Shown here piece after piece: positions 27,701-39,400 of a DNA stretch of 64,000 bases. A program made the position numbers and the translations under genes. Each line of letters opens with the position of its first letter. Positions within the stretch are counted from its first letter, which is position 1. The stretch covers positions 46,643,213 to 46,707,212 of the forward strand of contig OY979716.1 of NCBI GenBank assembly GCA_963855995.1, given 5' to 3'. This DNA is from Muricea muricata. Its lineage: Eukaryota > Cnidaria > Anthozoa > Malacalcyonacea > Plexauridae. A model generated the notes under the pieces. It was given only the letters and a program-made list of their open reading frames with translations, searched no databases and was not told the DNA's origin.

Positions 27701-30700
27701 TCTATCGGATTGGTTAAAAATATTGGCCCAGCTGTGGGAAATTTCTCTCTGTAAAACTAACGTGAATAATTCTAGCGATCGAATATCTCAATCTAATTCC
27801 GACTGGTTTATGTTTTGCTACATACAAGATCAAACAAATTTCAAAGAAGTACGGCTTGTAAACTCAACACACGAGTTAAAAACAACACTGTGATATTTCG
27901 GATTTATTTCGTCAGATGAAATAGGGATTATGATGGTTTCGAAATAAAACCGAAATATTGTGGTTTTCAACTCGTGTTTCAAGTTTACCAAATGTATTCC
28001 TCTGGAACTTGTTTTATCGTGGTCGTGGTTTAGATATGCGTGGGAATACACAGTAAAAGTGGACAACAAGTTTTCAAAGTCGATAGTTCCACAGACATTG
28101 CTGTTGTAGACAATATGTAAATACAAAGTGCTGGAATATATGTAAAGTGAAGTTACAGGGTTCCAAAGTAAAACGTATCAAGCCAAAGAGTAGAGACTAC
28201 AAAGAGGCGCAGGTTCAGTCAAAAAAGCGTAAGGTGCTGTCGTGATGATTCGTCATGGGCGCCATGTTCCTAGCCAGTGCCCTAAACAGAAGCATTTCCC
28301 CCCGGTATTAGTAGCCATTTTTAATATTTCCGGGGGGAACGAGCATGCAATATTTGTCATGGGCGCCATGTTCCTAGCCAGTGCCCTAACATAAGCATTT
28401 CCCCCGGTATTAGTAGCCCTTTTAAATATTTCCGGGGGAGACGAGCATGCAATATTCGTCATGGGCGCCAAGTTCCTAGCCAGTGCCTTAAACAAAGGAA
28501 GTCACTCCCCGGAAATATTAAAAATGGTTAGTAATACCGGGGGAAATGCTTCTGTTTAGGGTACTGGCTAGGAACATGGCGCCCATGACGAATCATCACA
28601 ACAGAACCTTACGCTTTTTTGACTGAACCTGCGCCTCTTTGTAGTCACTACTCTTTGATCAGATGCCTCAATGCTTAGCTCGTGTTTTCAGTGCATTCTT
28701 AGATTGCCTGTGATATGAGTTGCTTACAAATCTGTATATGTATCTGTGTGTTTTTGTTATAGATCCTGCAACAAAACAGTAATTTACGCAGCAGTGATGC
28801 AGAAATTCAACAACGAGCTTTAGAATATTTCCAATTGAGCTCCATAGCGACACAAGACGTTCTGGTAAAGTAGCCATGTTATAAAACATTTTTTCCATCT
28901 TTCGTAAAACAAACACGAACTAAAAAGTCTCTAACCCATTTAATATATGATCTGAGTTCACTTCTTGTAATAATTTAAATCGTTTACATCTTTGCTTAGT
29001 TTATTTACCTCCTAAATATTGCTCTATTTTGTTTGTGTCTTCGTACAGTACTTCTAGGAATTGCTTCATGTTCAGTCTGGTTAAATAGACCTTTCCGGTA
29101 ATTACGTCACAGCTAACACTGTTGTCAACTTAGGACCACCTTAAATGTAGTGGATTTTAAGTTTGTTTATCACAGGCTATGGTCAGAAAGGCCCAGAACG
29201 TCCTTCGTCAACACATGCATAAAAAGAATTTGGGATTTTGACTATTAAACATGGAAATAAGCTTAAACACGAAAACGAGGCTGAGGTCATGGCCCCTTGG
29301 CCTCGGTTTCGTGTTTAAGCTTATTTCCACATTTATTGGTCAAAATCCAAAATTCCTATTTATGCATGTGTTGACTAAGGATGTCCTGTGAAAGTGCTAT
29401 TCGTCTTCATTTCATGCGTATTTACCAAATTTGTAGCCATTTTAAATGAATAATACATGTTTACCGTGTGTTATTGCGAATAATGCACTCAAGCGACTGG
29501 TTGTTGCCAGGTGACCAAAACACATGTGATTGATTTTGACCAATCGGGTGCGTGGATTTTAAACATTGAACGAAGATCATATATTAAAACTGCATATCAG
29601 CACGGAAAAAACGTTTTATATTTCTATAATAAAAAAACCTACAAAATATAAAATTACTTTAGCGTGATGAGCGACGGGAAATTTTTTGTGTTGACATACA
29701 GTTATATCCATAGAGATTATAAATAACACTAGAGGTGGCATCATAATCTTTTTCACTGAGAACAAAAGAAAACTAATCCCGGAAACAGGGCCAAGCGCCT
29801 ATTGGCTGAACTAATGCTTTCTTAGCAACCACCTTAGCAACACCAGAGATCTGTATGAAATATAGTAAATATTTTACTCACCCTTGTTTGAGATCGTTTT
29901 GTCGGTTTTGTGAATGACGTAGTACTTTTTCAATTGGTCATGGCTTTATAGGATACGCTAAAGGTCGAAATGTCGAGAGAGCACTGGGACCGAGTTGCCC
30001 CTGTAGCTGTGTTTTGTGTATTTCTTACTCACTGGGACTGTATCTACTTCACCAAATTAAGCTAAAGAGGGAGCCCGAAGGGCGAGTAATGATTGTCGCG
30101 CTACGCGCTCCCTCTTCAGCTAAATTTGGCGAAGTAGATACAGTCCCAGTGAGTGAGAAATGTGACAACCCAAGAATGACTCGATATTGATATAACAATA
30201 GAGTTGACGTTCGCGGTTATAAATATGTTTTTGGCCTGAACTCTGAGGAGGGCCAAAAACACATTTATGCCCAAGAACATCAACTCTATTGCTATTATAA
30301 TAACTTTAAAAGCCTTTTAGCGTTTACTTTAACCATGTTTTTCAAAAAAACAACTACACTTAAATGGCTTCCGACTATTTGTACATTGGCTATCACGTCA
30401 GCGGGCTAAAATACATTTTAGCCCGCTGATTTGTTTATTTTATCCCGTAAAATACGTCACAATGCTCGCTAAAGTTATTATAATAGTTATACGTATGGGG
30501 ATACACAAAACACAGGGTAACTCGGTCCCAGTGCTCTCTCGACATTTCGACCTTTAGGGTATCCTATAAAGCCATGACCTTTTTCAATTGTTTTTATCAT
30601 TTTAGACAATCTGGAATAATATATTCAATAATTTTACGGTGGAAAACGGTTTAAAATGTGGAAAAACTCGCCTGACGTCGTGAATGAGTGAACATCTGGG

Positions 30701-33700
30701 ACTTGAATTTGCCCCCCTCCCCTCCCAAACAGCGCGTTCCCCAATTTTACCCTCGATGCCCCCTATAGTGTTACCTATAATCTTTATGTTTATATCATTA
30801 GGGTAAATTATTATACTCAAGAAACTATCGTAAGCTGCGCTTTGGCTTCTAATGTGGCGGCAGCCGTGAATTTATTCGTATGAACATTTTTGTTTGCTAG
30901 GCAACAGTTCTTGAAGAAATGCCACCATTCCCAGAGCGAGAAAGCTCTCTTTTAGCGAAATTAAAAAAGAAAAAAGCGTTGGCCGCTGGTATTGCCGAGG
31001 AAGAGTTAGCTGAATCTACCAAACCAACAATAAATGGTCATACCAGTCCAGAAACTGTTGCAGCGCCCGCGGCAGAACCGCCAGCGGTTACTCCTCCGAT
31101 GATCAATAACCAAAGTCCCCCACCTGTGGTACAAAATAATGCCAGCGCTGGTTTACTGGTCGATGTCTTCGAGACGTCCTCAAGTACAGTCCACAGTAGT
31201 GCACCGACCACCTTGTCGCCTGGTGCCGAGGAAAATCTCAAAAAGTAAGAAATATGTTCTACAGCTTGCCCGGTGTGGATATAAACTCAGAGTAATACCA
31301 TTTTTAATCATTTTTATCTGAGTACATGACATTCAGATACATCTAATCATGATTATGCTTAAGATTACATTAATATCGAAGTAACTGTACATAGCACATT
31401 CTCAAGCTGGCCTGAACGCGTACCTCGGTTAAAGAGTATTAGGCGCTGGCATTCCGAAGGTCTTAGGTTTGATTTCAGCTGTGGTCAGGCATATTTTTCA
31501 GTTTGCCTGGTGGGGATATAAACTCAGACAAACACGACAAACATCGTTTTCTCTAGTGCAATACACCAAGATATACATACAATCATGCATTAATTATTAC
31601 ACTTAGATTACATTGATATCGAAGAAACTAGACAAAATTCCGAAATATCAGTTACTGGAGTTGATCTGACCTTGCTCCTCAATTCGCCGCAGCACAAAAT
31701 AGGTCGAATGTCGATTTTACGAGAATGCATTGCAGTCTGAAATCGTTTAAAAAGGCAAATTAGCGTTTTTTGAAGAACAAACAGAAGACATATTCATACT
31801 TGATGCCCGCAGTGCATTCTGGTAGAATCCACATGTCGCTATCTTTTTGGCCATGGTGAATTGGCAGCGTATTCGGCTAGCATTCCCAGGGTCGTAGGTT
31901 CGATTGCCACCGTGATCAGGCATATTTTTCAGCTCGTTTATAGATACCTTGACCCTGAAACGTGTGGTCATGACATCGAGTTAGGTTACTTTAAGGTCAT
32001 ATTTATCCTTCCCACATTTTCAATGATTAGTGCTTCTTAAATTCGGAAAGATTATTGGAGTCTTAGGAGTTACGCTCGTCTTCATCCTCCAATTTGATAT
32101 TGGGACTATGCAGATCTGGTGCCGTCTAAACGGGCACCAAAAAACGTCTTGGGCGTGCGTGTTTCACCTTATACGCATGATTAAGGTCGTAAAAAACCAT
32201 GGCAAATTCAGAAGATATTTTAAAGCAGGTTATATATTACACATGTGAAATCGCGCAGGCAATTTGATCGAATATAAGACGAAACAAACTCCGAATACCG
32301 TCATCTTGTGAATTCAATATTTGATTTATTAAAAAAACAAGACACGCAAACGTCTGGTAATATTTCTAGTTGATTACAAAACCATTCTCAACCAAATGAA
32401 TATTTACAAGCTATAGTAAGAATGTTATGCTATGCTTGCAGATCTAAGCGTGGTTTGTAAATATCATAGAAAAGAGATGGTTCGGAAACTCATTAGAATA
32501 AGAATATAACTCATAAATGTTGAGATTATAACTCGTAAATATTCAGTTGGTTTAACAATTACTTTGCAGTAGAGTCGTAATATGACTGTGAATTTTTCAT
32601 TTGTGCTTTGTTTTTTGAATAATTTAAAATATTGAGTTCACAAGATGATTATATTCTGGGTTTGTTTTGTTTTATATTATATAAATTTAGAAGATGCATG
32701 TTTGGTTCAGCTATTGAGTTGATCGAATAATTTCATAAATCGCTGTTAACCAACGAGAGACAAGAATAATTGAGATAAACAGTGAATAAATACATTGATA
32801 AATAAATAAAGAAATAACTTGGACATGTGTCGCAAGTATACACAAATCTAAAATTGTCTATCTATAGGTTTGTCTGCAAGAATACTGGAGTTGTTTTTGA
32901 GAATGACATTGTACAAATTGGATTGAAATCAGAATATAAAGATTACTTTGGTAAGTCAGTATTGAAGGTTACTGTCGTACTTTGGTATCGCCGGCCTTTG
33001 TTGTTGTTTACATTCTGTTTCATTTTGTTAAAAACTGTCTACAAGTAATGTCAAAATACCTAGTTGTATGCTTCAGTATTCTGTCGCCCTGTTATCGTCC
33101 TGATAAAGGCACAAGTATGAGATAAATTAGACTCATATTATTCTGACGCTGCAAAGAACAACGAAAATTCGTTGTCTAGAGCGGGATTTGAACTCGCATC
33201 TTCGGATTTCTGGATCACTGCTCTGCCAATTGAAGCCTCGAGCCAACTGGGATTGGTTGCGAGTCTTATCTAATTTAATTCTCCTGTATAGTCGTCACGA
33301 AAACATTTCGTGCACTTAAATTGAATTGCACATTGAGTTGAGTCGTCACGAAAATATTTAGTGGACTTAAATCGGTTAGGACTCGCTATCAATCCCAGTT
33401 GACTCGATAGATCAGTGTCTATATGAATCTTTTGAATATCCTGCCCAAAAAATATGCAGCTGGGCTGGCTACGCTATTGGCCATCAGTAGACGTCAGAAG
33501 TGCTCGCGTTACACATATTTCTATTAATATATACCGAGTTAAATTTTACCCCACATATTTCCCAGATTGTATTGCAGTTCATTGTTCGACACTGGCACTG
33601 CATATAACAATTAAATAGCATCTTAGTACAAAACAAAACATATTCCGAATTAAGACCATTATCAATACTCGAATTAAGACCATTATCAAACGGAATCGGA

Positions 33701-36457
33701 CTGTTGATGGCTTTGAAATAAAACCGAAATATTACAGTTTCAATTAACCGCTTCTTGTTTTTAACTCGAGTATTGAGTTTACAAGATGTATTTCTTCGGA
33801 AGATGTTTTATTTCGTATTTATTAATTTGTCGTCCGGTCAAGGTTTACAGCATCTAGAGCGTTTATTTGAGTTAATATTTTATATTCATTTTATTTTCCC
33901 GAATTTAGGTCGACTAGGTCTGTTTTATGGGAACAAGACATCGTCTCAATTCGCTGCTTGGCGAACAACGTTGCATCTTCCTGGAGAACTTACAGATAAT
34001 ATCCTTTTTAATGCCACATGTGTAAATGATTGCTTTGCTGCCGCTCGCCACTATCATTACGAGATGAAGTATATTTCAACTTTTCCTTTTCCATTAGTGT
34101 ACTTTTAGGAGCCCGATTTGCCTTCTATATATATATATACATTTCGTCGTCTGTGATTTTTGCTGTACATATGCGCGCAAAAAAGAAATGTATTTTGCAA
34201 ATGAAAAATCTATTGCAAATGTGATAGCGGGTAGAACAACAATAATTTTCCTGGTGTATTTTTTCGATTGAAGGACATTTCCTGAATAGCTCATATCTTG
34301 ACTTAACAAGATGGTATTGTTATTCTGAGTGTGTTTTTCCTTGAAAACCTCCCTAGGTTTTCGTAACGATCACGATACTTTTCCTTGACAGCTTCTTACA
34401 ATTAAAAATAGATCTTAAACCTGTAGCACAAACAGTAGAAGGAGGCGCTCAAATTCAACAGCAGGTGAACGTGGAATGTGATAACGACTTCGCAGAACAA
34501 CCCATATTAGACATTACATTTACGTAAGTAATTTGCAACATTCTATTTCGCAAAAATTGGGTTACACGGGCGATGTTGTAGAAATCGCTAACAAGCTGTG
34601 ATGAGCAATGATATATTGTAATGAGTGGACGAATTCGCAATTAATTGACATCATCTTACTACATGGAAAGCTAAACAAAAGAAAAACGATTTTTCTCCAT
34701 GTTAAGAGTCACGAATGTACCCATCAAAAAACGCTACATTCGTATTGGTAACATGAAAGAAAAGCCAGAAAAACAATGCTCAACTTTTCTGTCGTTTCTA
34801 CTTTTGCTGTGAATATGTCTCCCTGCTTACTTTGTGAACAGTATATATTCATAGTATTAGAAAGGGGAATGGATTGGCGACTCTTTTGTTGTAGGTTTCA
34901 TCTTCAGTTGAGCGAACGAGAAACAAACACTGCACAATTTGCTTGGTAATTGCGTTTATGCACAGTTACCAAAGCAAGATGTGCAATGTTTGTCTCCGTT
35001 TTATTCAAAATCATCGAAAGGTGTAAAGTATATAGAGTTTGAGAGTAAAAAAAACATGCACTCAAATCGTGCGACAGTAAAACTGTACAAATTTGCCTGG
35101 AACTATTTCTTTCGCGCAATGTATTATGATGGGATTTGTCAAACTGCAGAATGAGTTCGCGGATAATTTGAATATAAAAGGTGTTTTTATTCACCCTGTA
35201 GAATTGAATAATAGCCTTGCTGATCCATCCGCTCTCTAAAATCTATGGTTACATTATCTACTCCGGCGTAACTTTAAGGTCAGGTGGTCGATCAATTCTG
35301 TGGCTGGTCGCTATTGACTAACATTGTTTTCTTTCTTTCAGTGTAAATGGAATAAATCAGAGAATAACGTTAAAATTGCCCATCTTTCTTAACAAATTTT
35401 TCAAACCTTCTTCCATGAACGCACCAGACTTCTTTTCTCGGTGGAAACAATTATCAAAGTAAGTACTACCTTTTAAACGGCAGACTGGTTTCCAGGCAAT
35501 ATATTTGGAGTATTGGAGGCCAATATAGAGCCAGTGTACGTTGTGGGTGAATATGGGGTAGTGCTGAAAAAGCACGTCTGCATGCATATCGATTGCCAAG
35601 CCCGTAGCTGGCTCTCATTAAAAATTTGTTAAAGGATGCATTTTTGTCCTAAAACAGGGTAAAATGCTATCTAGACTATCGACAACTTTTATGTCCTAAA
35701 ACTTTATACTAACAAAGAAAATCAATTTACTGCAATTGAACTTGATGGAATATCGTGCGTCCCCATTAACATGCGAGCCACATCAAATATATTCTGATTA
35801 ATATTTAAATTTTTGAAGAATGGTCAATTTTACCTTCGGCAAAGAATCATCACAATCAGGAAGAGTACGAGCTTGCGATTTCGTGCATGGGACATGATTT
35901 CAATTTCATTTTTGATTCAGATATTTTTTTTTCGTTCAGATTTAATCAGAGGTAAATTGATCGTGACGTACGTCTTGGATACTTTTGTTATATAAATACC
36001 CCTACACACTGGCCGAGATTTGATAATATGCGACATGAGATTAGATTATGCGATTTTTTAATTCCCAGAATTGAATACAATTGCTCGTGGGCTAATCTTT
36101 CCTTCAATGTTTTAACGTCACGAAACATACTACCTCATACTAACTCATACTAACTCATAAAGTTCTCATAGCGTCTACAATTTCTTTTTCTTAGACAGTT
36201 CTAAAGTAATTGAATTAAAATGTATATGCATGAATTGGGAAAACCGTATTGATTTGTAATTCTTTTGCTTTTTCTTTAGCTTGATTTATTTTTTTAGTAG
36301 AAACTACTGTGAAGCCTGGCCCTCGCCCGCGACATGAGCACAAGCAGAAGCTAAACAACCCGAAAACAAAACAAAACAAAACAAAACAAAACAAAACAAA
36401 ACAAAACAAAACAAAACAAAACAAAACAAAACAAAACAAAACAAAACAAAACAAAAC

Positions 36458-36488
<31 letters not shown>

Positions 36489-39400
36489 AAAATGCAGTGA
36501 AGTGTTGGGTGACATCATCGACATAAGCACAAGACCACTAGCATATATAGTTATGGTAGAATAAAAGCAAATTTAAACAAAAATTCTTTCTGCTGTGTGA
36601 TCGTAAACGCTTATGCTTATGTCGCTAGGGAGGACCAGACTTAACCGATAAATGTCAAATTGCTCTAGAAATTTGTATTCTTAACCTTCTGCGTCGTTTT
36701 CTTCTAGTCCCGGCCAAGAATCACAAAATGTATTCCAAGCAGCGTTTCCAATGGATCCTGAAACGGTCAAAACAAAGGTAAGACATAACATGGATTGCAT
36801 GCGGTTGAAAAACTCAAGTATTTTCACATCTAGTTTTGATTGAACAGCGGGTTTATAGAAGGCAAAACTTTTTCCCGTACGAAACTTTTTCCCAAAGAGT
36901 GCGGACCATTTGCAGGGAAAGAGGTATGGTTCCCAAACAGATTAGTACTTAACAAATGTAATGTGGCAAAAATGATCCCCGCGTTTTTAAATGCTTGTTG
37001 TGATAGAATTTTCTAATTCATGTTTAGCTTATTGGATTTGGTTGCGGAGTATTGGAAAGTGTTGACCCAAATCCAGAGAATTATGTTTGTGTTGGAATAG
37101 TAGGTACTAAAGTGACTCAAGTTGGTGTGCTAATTCGATTGGAGCCAAACAGGTCTTCGCAAGTAAGTAACTTGTTCGTATTTTACGTGAAACCAAAGAG
37201 TTTGTCACTATCAATTAGGGGGTAGTTTACATGAATCCGAATAGAGCTACAATCCGGATGGAACTCATTCCGTTTCTGTTTTGACCATAAGGCACTGATG
37301 ACTGAAGTGTATTTGTTAACATGAATCCGGTTCGAGTTGCAGCTCGTTCATGTAAACAAATACAAGTCAATTCCTAATGGTTTCAGCAGAAACGGAATGA
37401 TATCGATGCTGACTATAACTCGATCGGGATTCGTGTAAATTACCCTTGACTGTAAAGCATCACTCTCGTAAAATAAGGTCAGTCGGCATTGTAAACAAGG
37501 TCAGAAAAACGGTGATATCACGTTGTCGATTGTCGCGGTATCAATTTATTTTCATCTATAAAGATGAATATTAAACCAAATAATTCTAAGGGCTGCGGTC
37601 TTGTTTCGTTACACATACCTAATTAAACACTTCGAATTAATTCCTACATTTAACAACTGAAGTTATAAAGAATGCTAACTCGTCGAGAATGCTGCATTTT
37701 GCTCTATTTGTTCATTTCCAACACAGGGTGTATGAAAAAAATGGTAATCGAACTTTTGAAGTGCTTTATGGCACTCAATATTTAATATACAGACAATAAT
37801 TCTCTTGCAGTTGGAAAGACCAGGCTTTTAGCTTTTTAATGTCAAGATTTTTGTGATTTTTGAAGAAAAATTGAGCAAATAAATTGCTTGTCCAAATCGC
37901 ATTTTTCCACCGTTGAAAACCGTTGAACTCAACTCTCACTCGGGAATTAAAATTGGCAAATTTTAGCTTAAAGTGCCCATGAAACGAATTTTTTGTTCAA
38001 CTATTTATTGATCGCATTGCAAAGATCGCTGAAAACGACAGTGTAACTTCCTCAGTAGAATTTGCCTAACTCTTTTCCTGCTTGAGATATTTAACTTTAT
38101 TCGATATACAAATTACACAACTTATGGCATCACAGTGTGTAATAACTTTTCATCAGAAATTTGATTGGCTTAAATTTCGAAATACACCTTTCCGGAAAGC
38201 ATACGTCAACAAACACGAAGACGAGGCTCTGTAGCCAAAGTCCTAATTTATGCGAAATTACAAGTAAAATTCAAAGATGTTACTTTGAATTTTACATGTA
38301 ATTTCGCATAAATTAGGACTTTGGCTATAGAGCCTCGTCTTCGTGTAAGTTGACGTATGCTTTCCGGAAAGGTGTATTGTGCGCTCGTGTGTGTTGTCCG
38401 CCATACATTTCTATACAAGTTTGTTTCACTCCATGGTCCCCGGAAGTGAATTTTGCATATATAATTAGGCTTCACTTTTCTTGTCTATAGAAGCTATATC
38501 CAGTCTACTATGAGATCAGTGAATTGAAGCCGGAAACACGTCAAATTTTGAGATTAGCGGCCGTGTTGATTTGTCCCACTCAAGGAGTGAATTGATATAG
38601 TTTATGTTAGAAAACTGATTTCTTTGAAAACTTTTGCCTTAAAACGTTTTTTTATTTCAAAACGAAAACTACACGTTCTGTAATTGAAATCCATAGCATT
38701 GCTGCTCAAGTGGGGCCATCCAATATGGCCACAAGCCGGAAGTACGTCGTATGTTTTTATTACATATGACGTACCTTCGGCTTCAAAACCAATGATAGGT
38801 TTTCAAGATGCGGCTTTTTTCAAGATCCTTGAAACAAGAACGAATCAACAACCAGTTATTTATAACATCCGTAATCCTCGCCCTAACCCTTACCCCGAAC
38901 CTAACCTAATTTAGGAATGTTATAAATGTCTGGTTGTTAATTCGTTCTCGTTTTAAGAATCTTGAAAAACATCCACCATCTTGAAAGCCTATCTCTCGTC
39001 CATCCCCGTAGCGTTTTACGTTATCCGTAAAACTTCGATCAATAGCTCCCATCCGATTATAAGCTCATCATGTTACTAACGTAGACACCGATCCAAATAT
39101 AAGCCCCTCCCCGAATATAAGCTCATCATATCGTAGATACCAATCCAAATATAAGCTTTCCCTACTATAAACAACCCCGTATATGAGCCCAGCACACTGT
39201 AAAAGTAATTGCGCTCAAATAATCTCACATGGCGGAAAGTTAACACGAGCATTAAAAGACATGCCTTTGAATGTTACAAAGTTTTGCATTGGCACGGACG
39301 ATTTTTTATGCAGGTTTGGCCTGTAAGGAAAGTATATACGTATAAAAAAGTAAATAAATATATTTCCCCAGACTGTCCATGTACAGGGTGAGTAAAAAAA

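Larger units (their letters stand above)
29931..30590. repeat. Composite foldback element in intron 15
   Basis: The arms of about 90 bp contain GGTCATGGCTTTATAGGATA, GGTCGAAATGTCGAGAGAGC and ACTGGGACCGAGTT in inverted order at the two ends. Inside are the family A palindrome (30021-30160), a second inverted repeat (30195-30296) and a GCGGGCTAAAAT hairpin near 30411. Confidence 0.8.

Noticed and set aside
28253..28495. Minus-strand ORF with repeated [17 protein letters not shown] units
   Set aside because: Comes from the direct repeats in the foldback element at 28185-28656.
33165..33262. Working tRNA gene on the minus strand
   Set aside because: Box-like signals are present, but the stems do not pair well enough and similar SINE heads occur nearby.
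33755..34224. Plus-strand ORFs running through AP-2 alpha exon 18 and beyond
   Set aside because: They result from reading through the U12-type intron; the downstream residues have no adaptin character.
36215..36500. ORFs of repeated FCFVL or KTKQN residues
   Set aside because: Direct translation of the (AAAAC)n microsatellite; no gene.
38684..38914. Plus-strand ORF in intron 22
   Set aside because: No recognisable motif; overlaps repeat-like CTAACCC-rich sequence and ends in low complexity.
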